DNA of 64,000 nucleotides. Source: Microcystis aeruginosa FD4 (GTDB lineage: Bacteria > Cyanobacteriota > Cyanobacteriia > Cyanobacteriales > Microcystaceae). Both the position numbers and the translations under genes were made by a program. Below, in pieces: positions 1-9,345 of this stretch. Positions within the stretch are counted from its first letter, which is position 1. The number at the start of each line of letters is the position of its first letter. The stretch lies in NCBI RefSeq assembly GCF_009792235.1, contig NZ_CP046973.1:930001-994000 (forward strand), written 5' to 3'. The notes under the pieces are model-generated. The model ran no database searches. It saw only the letters and a list, made by a program, of their open reading frames with translations, and was not told the DNA's origin.

Positions 1-3
1 ATC

Positions 4-45
4 GCAAATTTGGGTTGAAAACCCCGTCGTTTGACGACGGCTTTC
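4..45 (+). repeat. solo IS200/IS605-type left end (hairpin)
   Basis: The stretch ATTTGGGTTGAAAACCCC is followed by a perfect hairpin, CCGTCGT/ACGACGG at 24-40 with a 3-nt loop. Almost the same string stands upstream of the tnpB at 5136 (hairpin 5066-5082), and a variant stands inverted at 33823-33866. No transposase follows here, so this is an orphan end of an IS605-type element or the edge of one lying outside the window. Confidence 0.6.
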
Positions 46-56
46 CTTGATCTATA

Positions 57-345
57 ATACCAAATTTCTAAATCCATGACAGACATCCACGCTCGAATGC
101 TTGCCAAGCCTGCATTCGTTGTGACGCGAATAAAGAAAAATGGTATCCTATTGGTGATTTTCTCTCACTTAAGGTGAGCAGCAGAAGTTGTTCAAAGAGG
201 GCGAAGGCAATTCGCCCCTACAATAATATTATTTCGCCAATGGTAGGGGCGCACCGCGTGCGCCCAAAATGTCATCTGGATATTTCGACAAAATTGAGAT
301 GCACCAGGCATAACCATCTCTGTCATTACTTTTGAAAAATGGTAT
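57..345 (+). repeat. MITE-A, copy 1
   Basis: About 200 bp are nearly identical to 16802-16998 and mostly to 63480-63731, with the signature GGGCGCACCGCGTGCGCCC. The right end carries GAAAAATGGTAT. The left end (about 57-146) is rearranged: it ends in AAGAAAAATGGTAT, which is the reverse complement of the left end of copy 2. No transposase is present, so this is a non-autonomous element. The rest of 1-659 shows no credible gene. Confidence 0.7.
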
Positions 346-659
346 AATAAACCTCTGGCATAATTAATTTTTGATGGTTCAAAAATGAGAAAAATAGGCA
401 TAAAATTGCATAAAATCACTAAATAGAGCATTGAATTGATTAATGCTCATTCTTAATTCTCCTGACTCCGAGACTACTGGCTCCTTACTCCTCACCTAAA
501 GGAAGATTTTTGATTTTTGCCAGAGGTCTATTACTGTTTACTGTTCACTGTTCACTGAAAATATTCCCCACTTCCCCATCTTCAAACCCGATCGAGTTTG
601 CACTTATTAACGGAAAAGTGACAGAATAGGGGGATAGATCGCCACAAATCAAGGTTAGC

Positions 660-2354
660 ATGAGTGAACAGCCCCTCGGATCGGTTATTCAAGGTTCCCT
701 GAGTGAAGGTTTAGAAATCCGTCTTTATCCGGATATTTCCGTGGAAGATATGCGCGTCGGTAAATTTTTGGTGGTGCAAGGCACTCGCTCGCGTTTTTTC
801 TGTCTCCTCACCGATGTCTCGTTGGGTAACTCCAGTCCCCGGATTATCGCGAATCCTCCCCATCCCGAGGATAGTTTTATGCGCGATGTTTTAGCGGGTA
901 GCGGCACTTATGGTACTATTGAACTATCGCCTATGCTCATGTTTACTCCGACTGGAGGTAATTCCCCGGCAGTTTCTGACACTTCTTTAGGCTCTTTTCA
1001 ACCCCAAACTAGCGCCGATTTAGAATTACTGCCAGTTAAAACTATTCCCGCGCATTTTAGCCAAGTTTATGAAGCTTGTGAGCAGGATTTTCGCATGGTT
1101 TTCGGTTGGGAAGATGACCCCACCAGAAAGAATTTTGCTATTGGTCAACCCCTTGACATGGACGTGCCAATATGTATTAATCTCGATCGCTTTGTCGAAC
1201 GTAGTAACGGTGTTTTTGGCAAATCCGGGACGGGAAAATCCTTTTTAACTAGATTACTAATTTCGGGCATTATTCGCAAACAAGCAGGGGTTAACCTCAT
1301 GTTTGATATGCACTCGGAATACGGTTGGGAAGCGATGAAAGAAGGGAAGGATGTTTCTACGGTGAAAGGATTATCTCAATTATTCCCCGGACAGGTGGAA
1401 ATTTATACCCTCGATCCCGATTCTACCAAACGCCGGGGAGTACGAGGATCGCAGGAATTATTCTTAAGTTATAATCAAATTGAAATCGAGGATATTCGTT
1501 TAATCGGTCGGGAATTAGGCATCTCGGAAGCTAGTTTAGATAATGCCAATATTCTCTATAACGAGTATGGAGAATCTTGGATCGTTCAGTTATTAAATAT
1601 GAGTAACGAGGACATTAAAATCTTCTGTACCGAAAAACAGGGCCATGCGGGATCAATTATGTCCCTCCAGAGAAAATTAATGCGTCTAGATAGTTTAAAA
1701 TATTTAAAAACTGTTTGTCCCCACAATTATATCGATCAGGTTTTACAAGCTTTAGATGCAGGTAAGCACGTTGTCATTGAATTTGGCTCCCAGAGTAATA
1801 TGCTTTCCTATATGTTAGCCACCAATATGATCACCCGTCGGATTCATGCTAATTATGTTAAAAAAGCTGAATATTTTTTACAAACCAAAAACCCCGTTGA
1901 TCGGCCGCAACAGTTAGTGATTACCATTGAAGAAGCTCATCGATTTTTAGATTCTGCCGTAGTCCATCAAACTATCTTTGGAACCATCGCCAGGGAGATG
2001 CGAAAATACTTTGTTACTCTCTTAATTGTCGATCAAAGACCTTCAGGAATTGATAACGAAGTCATGTCTCAGGTAGGGACGAGAATCACCTGTTTATTAA
2101 ACGATGAAAAGGACATCGAAGCCATATTTACTGGGGTTTCTGGCGGGGGAAGTTTGCGATCGGTTTTAGCGAAATTAGACTCAAAACAACAAGCTTTAGT
2201 TTTAGGTCATGCGGTTCCTATGCCGGTAGTAATTCGTACTCGCGCCTACGATCAAAAATTCTATGCTGAAATAGGTGCAACCGACTGGAAAGAATTACCC
2301 GATGAGGAAGTATTAGCGGCGGCCAAAATTGCTAAAGCCGATCTAGGATTTTAG
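660..2354 (+). CDS. HerA-like (DUF87) P-loop ATPase
   Basis: A 564-residue ATPase of the HerA/VirB4-like FtsK superfamily. The first ~110 residues look like the HAS-barrel domain. Walker A is GKSGTGKS at residues 187-194 and the Walker B-like motif VITIEEAH is near residue 420, followed by a C-terminal arm with RPSGID. In archaea HerA works with the nuclease NurA in DNA-end resection; bacterial homologues act as hexameric DNA translocases, some in defence systems. No NurA or SIR2 gene is next to it, so the partner is unknown. The ATG has an AAGG six bases upstream. It is followed convergently by a sulfotransferase-like gene. Confidence 0.85.
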   Translation: MSEQPLGSVIQGSLSEGLEIRLYPDISVEDMRVGKFLVVQGTRSRFFCLLTDVSLGNSSPRIIANPPHPEDSFMRDVLAGSGTYGTIELSPMLMFTPTGGNSPAVSDTSLGSFQPQTSADLELLPVKTIPAHFSQVYEACEQDFRMVFGWEDDPTRKNFAIGQPLDMDVPICINLDRFVERSNGVFGKSGTGKSFLTRLLISGIIRKQAGVNLMFDMHSEYGWEAMKEGKDVSTVKGLSQLFPGQVEIYTLDPDSTKRRGVRGSQELFLSYNQIEIEDIRLIGRELGISEASLDNANILYNEYGESWIVQLLNMSNEDIKIFCTEKQGHAGSIMSLQRKLMRLDSLKYLKTVCPHNYIDQVLQALDAGKHVVIEFGSQSNMLSYMLATNMITRRIHANYVKKAEYFLQTKNPVDRPQQLVITIEEAHRFLDSAVVHQTIFGTIAREMRKYFVTLLIVDQRPSGIDNEVMSQVGTRITCLLNDEKDIEAIFTGVSGGGSLRSVLAKLDSKQQALVLGHAVPMPVVIRTRAYDQKFYAEIGATDWKELPDEEVLAAAKIAKADLGF

Positions 2355-2377
2355 AAAAATTTATCTTGAGGATTTCT

Positions 2378-3244
2378 CTACTGTAAAGAAGTAATAAAAT
2401 CTTCAGTACCCGGAATAATACCAAAAATTTGCTCGGATAATTCAAGTAATTGCGGGGTTTTAAAAAGATGATAATATTCGGGATCGTCTCGAAATATTTG
2501 CCAACGACTAAGGACATCCATTTTCTGCCCATCCTGTTGATAGGATAAGCCATCAAAAGAACTACCACCAGCAAAATTAGCAACTCGATCTTTTTTCGAG
2601 TCATCAAAAGGAATTTGTAATCTTTCTGTAATTGCTTGTCGATAATTGACATCTACTAACCATTGATTATAGTTAATTCCTAAAAGACAATGATCGGTAC
2701 TTGCTTGGTAGCTTAGATAAGTTTTAGCGTATTCTACCCAGAGAGAAGCAATATTTTTTAAGTTTTCCTTACCCCATTTTTTGTAAATACTAGCTAGAAG
2801 ATTAAAGGGATCTCGCAGGATAACTATAGAAAAAACCTCTTTACTTTTACCTACCCATTCTTGATGATGCCGATTCATTAATTCACTGAATTGTGCAATA
2901 TCTTTGTCTTCAAAGCTAACAATTACCGCCTCTTTGGGGTGTTGTTTAAGCTTTTGTCCGTTAAATCTTTGATCATTTTTTGAATAGGTAACAATCTCTT
3001 GATTGAAGAAAGGATTTTTTTCAAAAAAGAAGTATTTTCGCTTAAAATCCCAGTAATTAATCCCTCTACAGTCAATTCTTCCTGTACCTTTATAGATGCG
3101 AATTTCTTTTCCCGCTAAATAGCAGTGATTGGCAAAAACTACTTGACCAGGTATCTGATAAAAAATCCAGTTGATAATGGCATGATTTCCACTTCTTTTA
3201 ATGCCAAATACTCGAATTTCTTTATTGTTGATTATGGTTGACAT
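2378..3244 (-). CDS. sulfotransferase-like P-loop protein
   Basis: A 288-residue protein. GIKRSGNHAIINWI (residues 14-27) resembles the 5'-phosphosulfate (PAPS-binding) loop of sulfotransferases, and SIVILRDPFNLLASIYKKWG resembles the 3'-phosphate-binding motif with its conserved R-D-P. This points to a cytosolic enzyme that moves sulfate from PAPS to a glycan or small molecule; the substrate cannot be read from sequence. It is a single gene convergent with the HerA-like ATPase (23-bp gap). Composition is AT-richer than its neighbours, which suggests accessory origin. Confidence 0.6.
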   Translation of the reverse strand: MSTIINNKEIRVFGIKRSGNHAIINWIFYQIPGQVVFANHCYLAGKEIRIYKGTGRIDCRGINYWDFKRKYFFFEKNPFFNQEIVTYSKNDQRFNGQKLKQHPKEAVIVSFEDKDIAQFSELMNRHHQEWVGKSKEVFSIVILRDPFNLLASIYKKWGKENLKNIASLWVEYAKTYLSYQASTDHCLLGINYNQWLVDVNYRQAITERLQIPFDDSKKDRVANFAGGSSFDGLSYQQDGQKMDVLSRWQIFRDDPEYYHLFKTPQLLELSEQIFGIIPGTEDFITSLQ

Positions 3245-3521
3245 TTGATTGATGACACTAGCAAGAGAAAGTAATTTATCTAAAAACTGTTGGTTCGAAG
3301 TTTTTGAGTGTAATAATATACAAAAAATAGGTATATCGATACACCAATCTCAACTGAGAGTGTTACAAAGATCAAATATTTTGTCAATAAGTATTTATAC
3401 TCAAACAATCATCCCTTGACTCTGAGGACAAGTCACAGTCAAGGTAATTTTCTCAAAACCTTTTGTTAGAATCAGAAAGCTCGACAGTCTTAACCCTGGA
3501 TGAAAACTGGTTTCCCTAACT

Positions 3522-4889
3522 ATGCAACAAGGTGATTTAATCGAGATCGAGATTACCGACCTCAACCATACGGGCGAAGGTGTGGGAAAATACCGAGGAC
3601 AAGTGATTTTTGTGCCGGATACGGTCATTGGCGATCGCATTCAAACTCGCATCACCTATATCAAAAAAAGTCATGCGATCGGCAAACTACAAACTATTCT
3701 ACAGGCTTCTCCCCATCGTATCCGTCCCCGCTGCATTGTCGCCGATAAATGTGGTGGCTGTCAATGGCAACACATCGAGGATCAATTTCAGCACCTGGTG
3801 AAAAAAGAGCAAGTACAAGAGGTATTAACCAGAATTGGCGGTTTTACCGATCCTTTGGTTTATCCTCCCCTCACCGGTAATTCTCCCCTCGCTTATCGCA
3901 ATAAAGCTACCTATCCCCTCGGATTTTCCCCCACTGGCAATGTGCAAGCGGGTTATTATCGTCGCGGCAGCCATCATCTGATTAATCTCAATCAATGTCC
4001 GATTCAAGATCAGGCTTTAAATCCGTTTCTAGCAGAGATAAAACAGGATATTCAGGAGCAAGGCTGGTCAATTTACGATGAAAAGACCCATCAAGGACAA
4101 TTACGCCATTTATCCCTAAGAATTGGCCGGCACACGGGAGAAATTTTATTAACCCTGATTAGTACCGATAATAATTTACAGGGAATTGAGGCACAGGCGC
4201 AGCAATGGCTGGCAAAATACGCCAATTTAGTCGGTGTAACCGTGAATTATAACCCCGATCGAGGTAATGCTATTTTTGGCAGTCAGACCACAACTATCGC
4301 CGGACGGGACTATATTACCGAAAAGTTCGCCGGATTAACCTATCAATTGGCTGCCGATACCTTTTTTCAGGTTAATACAGAGGCTGCTGAAGCCTTATTT
4401 GCGCTTATTTGCCAGAAATTAGACCTTAAAGGTGAAGAAATTCTTATTGATGCCTACTGTGGCATCGGTACTTTTACTTTACCCCTCGCTAAACGGGTTA
4501 AAGAGGTGATTGGACTAGAATCCTATAGCTTTTCCCTCGATCGAGCCAAGATTAACGCCCAATTAAATAATATTACCAACACAACCTTTATTTTGGGGGC
4601 AGTAGAAAAAACTTTACCGCAACTGACAGTTAAACCCGACATTATTCTACTCGATCCGCCCCGCAAAGGTTGCGATCGATCTGTCCTCGATAGTCTGTTA
4701 CAGCTGCAAAGTCAACTCATTGTTTATATCAGTTGTCAAAGTGCAACTTTAGCCAGAGACTTGCAATATCTCTGTCAAACAGGCGATTATCAACTGCTAG
4801 AAGTGCAAACCGCCGATTTCTTTCCCCAAACTCCCCACGTCGAATGCGCTGCTTTTCTTAGACAAAAAACAGCGAATATGGTAGGATGA
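3522..4889 (+). CDS. rlmD: 23S rRNA (uracil-C5)-methyltransferase RlmD/RumA family
   Basis: A 455-residue member of the TrmA/RumA family, which methylates C5 of a uracil (U1939 or equivalent) in 23S rRNA using SAM. A TRAM (OB-fold) domain covers about residues 1-60. The [4Fe-4S] cysteines are C71, C77 and C80 (C-x5-C-x2-C), with a later one in NQCPIQ. The SAM-binding motif is DAYCGIGTFTLPLA, DPPRKGCD follows, and the catalytic cysteine lies in YISCQSATLARD. Length is normal for the family. It stands alone; RlmC/RlmCD substrate preference cannot be excluded. Confidence 0.9.
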   Translation: MQQGDLIEIEITDLNHTGEGVGKYRGQVIFVPDTVIGDRIQTRITYIKKSHAIGKLQTILQASPHRIRPRCIVADKCGGCQWQHIEDQFQHLVKKEQVQEVLTRIGGFTDPLVYPPLTGNSPLAYRNKATYPLGFSPTGNVQAGYYRRGSHHLINLNQCPIQDQALNPFLAEIKQDIQEQGWSIYDEKTHQGQLRHLSLRIGRHTGEILLTLISTDNNLQGIEAQAQQWLAKYANLVGVTVNYNPDRGNAIFGSQTTTIAGRDYITEKFAGLTYQLAADTFFQVNTEAAEALFALICQKLDLKGEEILIDAYCGIGTFTLPLAKRVKEVIGLESYSFSLDRAKINAQLNNITNTTFILGAVEKTLPQLTVKPDIILLDPPRKGCDRSVLDSLLQLQSQLIVYISCQSATLARDLQYLCQTGDYQLLEVQTADFFPQTPHVECAAFLRQKTANMVG

Positions 4890-5042
4890 AACAAGGGGAA
4901 AAACTAGGCCCTTTAGCCGTTTATGGCTGAAAAGTCAACGGTTAAGGATAATAGCATATTAAGCCCCGTTCCAGTCAACTACTTTTTTGATTAACTACTC
5001 GCTCAAAGCTGCCTTGATTCTCGGTTGGTGTGTAGATCAATC

Positions 5043-6365
5043 ATCGAAAATTTGGGTCTGAAACCCCGTCGTTCTACGACGGCTTTACCGTTAAATATGA
5101 GCATCGTTTACGAAATATATGCTAAAATGTGAGACATGGAAAAAGCCTATTCTTACCGATTTTACCCCACACCAGAACAAGAGTCGCTATTGCGGCGCAC
5201 TTTGGGCTGTGTAAGATTAGTTTACAATAAAGCTCTCCATCTCAGAACACAAGCATGGTACGAAAAGCAAGAAAGAGTAGGCTACGCTCAAACTTCTTCA
5301 ATGCTAACCGAGTGGAAAAAGCAAGAAGAATTAGAGTTTTTAAACGAAGTTAGCTGTGTACCTTTACAACAAGGGTTAAGACACCTACAAACAGCTTTTA
5401 CCAATTTCTTTGCTGGTCGTACTAAGTATCCTAACTTTAAGAAAAAACATCAGGGAGGAAGTGCCGAATTTACTAAATCTGCTTTTAAATTTAAAGACAA
5501 ACAAATCTATTTAGCCAAATGCACAGAACCTTTACCTATTCGATGGTCAAGACAAATACCAGAAGCTTGTGAACCAAGCACAGTAACAGTCAGATTACAT
5601 CCTTCTGGGCGTTGGCATATCTCAATAAGATTTGATGACCCAACAATTAAGCCATTACCAGTAACAGATAAAGCCATCGGAATTGACTTAGGAATTAGTA
5701 GCCTAGTAATTACCAGCGATGGTGACAAAGTATCTAATCCTAAGCATTTTAAAAAGCATTATCAGAGACTGCGAAGAGCATCGAAAAGCCTTTCTAGAAA
5801 ACAGAAAGGGTCAAAGAATCGAGAAAAGGCAAGAATCAAAGTAGCCAAAATTCACGCCAAAATCACCGATAGTAGAAAAGACCATTTACACAAGCTAACC
5901 ACTCAATTAGTTCGTGAAAACCAAACGATTGTGGTTGAGAATTTAGCCGTCAAGAATCTGGTCAAAAACCCGAAATTATCTCAGGCAATATCTGACGTTA
6001 GTTGGGGAGAAATTACCCGACAATTAGCCTATAAATGCCGTTGGTATGGGAGAAATTACATCGAAGTAGATAGATGGTTTCCTAGTTCTAAGCGGTGTAG
6101 TAATTGCGGGTATATTGCTGAGAAGATGCCGTTAAATGTTCGAGAGTGGGACTGTCCAGACTGCGGGACGCACCATGACCGAGATATTAACGCCAGTAAA
6201 AACATTTTGGCCGCAGGACTTGCGGTGTCAGTCTGTAGAGCGACCATAAGACCAGAACAGAGTAAAACTGTTAAGGCAGGTGCGAAACCCCGCAAGGGAA
6301 AGAAGCAGAAACCTAAATCGTGAGGTTTGGGAATCGCCGTCCGTTTTACGGCGGCGAGGATGTCA
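5043..6365 (+). mobile_element. IS200/IS605-type element with tnpB only (IS1341-like)
   Basis: The left boundary is marked by ATTTGGGTCTGAAACCCC plus hairpin CCGTCGT/ACGACGG (5066-5082). The right end carries CGCCGT/ACGGCG (6335-6353) directly after the tnpB stop. No tnpA is present, so movement would need a TnpA in trans. The tnpB 3' end and right end are where such elements encode the guide (omega) RNA. Exact borders are approximate. Confidence 0.75.
5136..6323 (+). CDS. tnpB: RNA-guided endonuclease TnpB (IS1341 type)
   Basis: A 395-residue TnpB (OrfB). The RuvC-like catalytic residues are all present: D184 in IGIDLGISS, E268 in VVENLAVKNL, and D350 in HDRDINASKNIL. A four-cysteine zinc ribbon lies at C321, C324, C340 and C343. 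TnpB proteins are guided by an RNA from the element's right end to cut DNA at the excised donor site, which helps the element persist. The basic C-terminal tail runs into the right end. Nothing suggests decay, so it may be active. Confidence 0.9.
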   Translation: MEKAYSYRFYPTPEQESLLRRTLGCVRLVYNKALHLRTQAWYEKQERVGYAQTSSMLTEWKKQEELEFLNEVSCVPLQQGLRHLQTAFTNFFAGRTKYPNFKKKHQGGSAEFTKSAFKFKDKQIYLAKCTEPLPIRWSRQIPEACEPSTVTVRLHPSGRWHISIRFDDPTIKPLPVTDKAIGIDLGISSLVITSDGDKVSNPKHFKKHYQRLRRASKSLSRKQKGSKNREKARIKVAKIHAKITDSRKDHLHKLTTQLVRENQTIVVENLAVKNLVKNPKLSQAISDVSWGEITRQLAYKCRWYGRNYIEVDRWFPSSKRCSNCGYIAEKMPLNVREWDCPDCGTHHDRDINASKNILAAGLAVSVCRATIRPEQSKTVKAGAKPRKGKKQKPKS

Positions 6366-6507
6366 AAAAAATATCTAATCCATCTCAGAGACAGAAAAGG
6401 GACAAAATATGAATTATTAGGTATGGCAATCATCTAGATCGACGGTTAAGAGACCTTAATCTTTCTGTAAGAGAACAGTCATTGAATAAAAGCTAGAGGT
6501 AAAGCGC

Positions 6508-6954
6508 GTGATTGCTATTTCACTGCCCACAAGCAAACGAAGCTGGAACACCATGAGTTTCGCTTCCACCTTGTATCTTTGTCCGATTTTAGATTTATTG
6601 ACCGCTAGTATTCCCGAAGAATTAGAACCAGAAATTAGATTAGGATTGCAAGAAGCTTTAGTTAATGCCGCTAAACACGGCAATCATCTCGATCCGGGCA
6701 AAACCGTGGTTGTTCAATTTTCTAGCAGTAAAGACGAGTATTCTTGGGTAATTACCGACGAAGGTGGTGGATTTACCCCCCGTTGTCCCCATCATGGCTG
6801 TAGTTGCGATTGTCCCGATTTACCCCCCGAGGAAGCGGAAAATGGCCGAGGACTATGTATATTATATCAAATCTTCGACCAGGTTCACTGGAATCAAACA
6901 GGAACTCAACTGAAACTTTGTAAACAAATTAAACAGGAACGCTGGTTTAATTAA
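6508..6954 (+). CDS. anti-sigma regulatory factor, HATPase_c (RsbW/SpoIIAB-like)
   Basis: A 148-residue GHKL ATPase-fold protein: N-box EALVNAAKHGNH, G1 box TDEGGGFTP, and G2 region ENGRGLCILY. Such proteins are serine kinases that control anti-sigma-factor antagonists; many cyanobacterial ones have no known partner. A GTG start at 6508 is chosen because AGG lies about 8 bases upstream; an ATG at 6553 is a later alternative. A cysteine/histidine-rich insert (CPHHGCSCDCPD) between the G1 and G2 boxes could bind a metal. The stop overlaps the convergent next gene by 4 bp. Confidence 0.8.
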   Translation: MIAISLPTSKRSWNTMSFASTLYLCPILDLLTASIPEELEPEIRLGLQEALVNAAKHGNHLDPGKTVVVQFSSSKDEYSWVITDEGGGFTPRCPHHGCSCDCPDLPPEEAENGRGLCILYQIFDQVHWNQTGTQLKLCKQIKQERWFN

Positions 6955-7232
6955 TGACCATGACCGTGAGAAGGACAGGGAGGAGCAGAAATTGAGCGAT
7001 CGAGCCAGCCTGTAGCCTGTTGTAGCCGAGGAAGTGCTTCTTCTGGCTGATTATCTAATAAAAACACCAAAGCCGTCCCCAATTGTTCAGCAGCCCGAGC
7101 ATTACGGTTGGCCTTCAGACGATGCCAGTCAATCGGTGCGATCGCTAAACGTTCCGCCAAAATCCGCGCCAATTCCAAGGTAGATAGATGATCAAGAGTC
7201 TGAGATGGGGAGGAGACAGGGGATGGAATCAT
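6951..7232 (-). CDS. small conserved cyanobacterial protein, function unknown
   Basis: A 93-residue mostly helical protein with alternating leucine/alanine (STLELARILAERL, EQLGTALVFLLDNQPEEAL) and a His-rich end, CPSHGHGH. The pattern resembles short cyanobacterial families of unknown role. The ATG at 7232 is preferred over a TTG six bases upstream. It is convergent with and overlaps the anti-sigma gene by 4 bp. No catalytic motif is visible. Confidence 0.55.
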   Translation of the reverse strand: MIPSPVSSPSQTLDHLSTLELARILAERLAIAPIDWHRLKANRNARAAEQLGTALVFLLDNQPEEALPRLQQATGWLDRSISAPPCPSHGHGH

Positions 7233-7304
7233 AATCAAAAGGTTTCGTAAAACCGTAAAATCGTCTATAACTATAGTTTAGACGCAGGAAATCGGATCGA
7301 GTCC

Positions 7305-7706
7305 ATGTCCTTAGAAGAAAACCCCTACCCTAACGATGAATCGGCAGAATTTACCCAAGCGATGGAAGAAGTCGAAGCGGCGATCGCAACACTAAAAGAC
7401 CGTTATCGACAGATCAACGAAGCAGAACAGCAAAAAAAAGACCTAGAGGCACAATTTAGCCAAATAGAACCCCAATGGCGGGAAAATCCCCTACCTGAAC
7501 TAGAAAAGGAATTGGCACAAATTCGCGAACAGATTCAAGAATTAGAGGTAATTTTAGAAAGCAATTTACTCAAAGAAGGGGAATTAAAGCGCCTATTCTG
7601 GGAAGGAATCCGTCGCGGACTGCTGGGGGAAGTTTTTTGGCAAATTGTCCGCTTTGGTGGCATCGGAGTCTTATTGGGTTGGATTCTGCGATCCTGCAGC
7701 GGGTGA
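7305..7706 (+). CDS. hypothetical coiled-coil protein with C-terminal membrane segment
   Basis: A 133-residue protein. Residues ~15-100 are charged heptad-like sequence (repeated E/Q/L, e.g. LEKELAQIREQIQELEVIL), predicting a coiled coil. Residues ~108-128 (FWQIVRFGGIGVLLGWIL) form one hydrophobic segment, which would place it as a tail-anchored membrane protein. The domain is not recognised. It is divergent from the 93-residue gene with a 70-bp gap; a hairpin terminator lies about 200 bp downstream. Confidence 0.6.
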   Translation: MSLEENPYPNDESAEFTQAMEEVEAAIATLKDRYRQINEAEQQKKDLEAQFSQIEPQWRENPLPELEKELAQIREQIQELEVILESNLLKEGELKRLFWEGIRRGLLGEVFWQIVRFGGIGVLLGWILRSCSG

Positions 7707-7722
7707 TTAACTGCACCGGAAG

Positions 7723-7763
7723 TGGGGTGTGGGGTGTGGGGTGTGGGGTGTGGGGTGTGGGGA
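7723..7763 (+). repeat. heptanucleotide tandem repeat (TGGGGTG)
   Basis: Five or so copies of a 7-bp G/T unit. The same heptamer occurs inside MITE-B at about 33898-33920, and in complement at 51103-51130. Short tandem repeats of this length are common in filamentous and colonial cyanobacteria. Confidence 0.85.
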
Positions 7764-7899
7764 GATGGGGAAGTGGGGAGACCACTTCGTGCGCGTTGCG
7801 GGGGGGAGTGAGGAGAATAAATAAAAATAATCTCCTGATACTAAATCCGGTTATTAAAAACTGATTATTTATTCTCCGTTTTGCATGAGTGCATGAGTA

Positions 7900-7930
7900 G
7901 AAAACGGGTTTCTCGGAGAAACCCGTTTTC
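7900..7930. terminator. strong hairpin between convergent genes
   Basis: A perfect 14-bp stem, GAAAACGGGTTTCT / AGAAACCCGTTTTC, with a 3-nt loop, lies between the coiled-coil gene (+) and metK (-). The T/A-rich stem ends give U-rich tails on both strands, so it can serve both. Confidence 0.75.
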
Positions 7931-7993
7931 TGTGTATAGGAATAGAGCCTGAAACTCTACTCCTCAATCAAAATTTTCAGTTAATTTTTAACC

Positions 7994-9244
7994 CTATACC
8001 AGCGCAGAAGTCAAAGCTTCTTTGAGGATAGCGGCTTTATCGGTCTTTTCCCAGGGTAAATCGAGATCATTGCGACCAAAATGACCATAAGCGGCCACAT
8101 CTTGGTAAAAACGATCGCCTCTTTCCGAGGGTAAACCACGCAGGTTAAAGGTTTGGATAATACCGGCCGGACGGAGTTCAAAGTATTTATTGATTAAGTC
8201 CAGAATCACATCATCGGCGACTTTGCTGGTGCCAAAGGTTTCCACGAAGACACTCACTGGACGAGCTACCCCAATCGCATAACCCACTTGAATCTCGCAC
8301 TTATCGGCCAAACCAGCAGCGACGATATTTTTGGCCACATAACGGCAAGCATAGGCCGCGGAGCGATCAACTTTGGTAGGATCCTTACCAGAGAAAGCGC
8401 CGCCACCGTGACGAGAATAGCCACCGTAGGTATCGACGATAATTTTCCGTCCTGTTAATCCCGCGTCGCCTTGGGGTCCACCAATGACGAATTTGCCGGT
8501 GGGGTTAACCAGATAACGGGTATTGGCATCGGGTTTAATCTCTAAATCGCTGAAGACCGGCTGTACTACCGCTTCCCAGAGATCACTTTTAATCTTTTGT
8601 TGGACGAGATCATTATCGGTGATATCGCCGATAGTAGCATCGTGTTGGGTAGAAACAAGGATAGTATCGATACCCACGGGACGACCATCTTCATAAATGA
8701 CCGATACTTGCGTTTTACCGTCGGGACGCAGATAGGATAGTTCACCCGTTTTTCTGACTGCCGCTAGACGGCGAGCGATGCGGTGGGCTAAACTAATCGG
8801 TAAGGGCATAAATTCGGGGGTTTCATTGCAAGCGAAACCGAAGACAATACCCTGGTCTCCCGCACCAATTTTATCGAGTTCATCATTGCTGAGAAGTTCG
8901 CGATTTTCCTGAGCGGCCGTGACACCCTGGGAAATATCGGGAGATTGTTCATCTAAAGCGACTAAAACGGTGCAACTATTCGAGGAAAAGCCGTTATCTG
9001 CGTTGATATAGCCGATTTCAGCGATTTTCTTGCGAACTAAATCGACGAAATGAACCTGTGCTTTCGAGGTGATTTCACCAGTAATCAAGACTAACCCTGT
9101 ATTGACAACCACTTCAGCCGCTACACGACTGTGGTCATCTTGGGATAACAGAGCATCGAGAATAGTATCAGAAATCTGGTCACAAATTTTATCGGGATGT
9201 CCCTCTGTCACCGATTCGGAGGTGAACAAATAACGTTTAGACAA
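7994..9244 (-). CDS. metK: S-adenosylmethionine synthetase
   Basis: MetK makes SAM from methionine and ATP in the cytosol. Family signatures: FTSESVTEGHPDKICDQ near the N terminus, GAGDQGIVFGFACNE (methionine/ATP site) and GGGAFSGKDPTKVDRSAAY (signature 2). The frame is open further upstream, but that part covers the Yfr1 locus and has no homology. The TTG at 9244 is chosen because LSKRYLFTSESVTEG matches the family start and a GAGGGA box lies about 6 bases upstream, giving 416 residues, normal length. It is divergent from pcrA. Confidence 0.95.
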   Translation of the reverse strand: MSKRYLFTSESVTEGHPDKICDQISDTILDALLSQDDHSRVAAEVVVNTGLVLITGEITSKAQVHFVDLVRKKIAEIGYINADNGFSSNSCTVLVALDEQSPDISQGVTAAQENRELLSNDELDKIGAGDQGIVFGFACNETPEFMPLPISLAHRIARRLAAVRKTGELSYLRPDGKTQVSVIYEDGRPVGIDTILVSTQHDATIGDITDNDLVQQKIKSDLWEAVVQPVFSDLEIKPDANTRYLVNPTGKFVIGGPQGDAGLTGRKIIVDTYGGYSRHGGGAFSGKDPTKVDRSAAYACRYVAKNIVAAGLADKCEIQVGYAIGVARPVSVFVETFGTSKVADDVILDLINKYFELRPAGIIQTFNLRGLPSERGDRFYQDVAAYGHFGRNDLDLPWEKTDKAAILKEALTSALV

Positions 9245-9345
9245 GTGATGTCCCTCACATGGTAGTACATTTGAACGCAAAAAGATTCCAAGAAATCTTT
9301 GATCATACAGTGTAACAGGGAATTTGTAGAGATCGAGTATTTTCA

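Noticed and set aside
192..431. 79-residue frame over MITE-A copy 1
   Set aside because: The same repeat recurs elsewhere without the frame, so it is not under coding selection.
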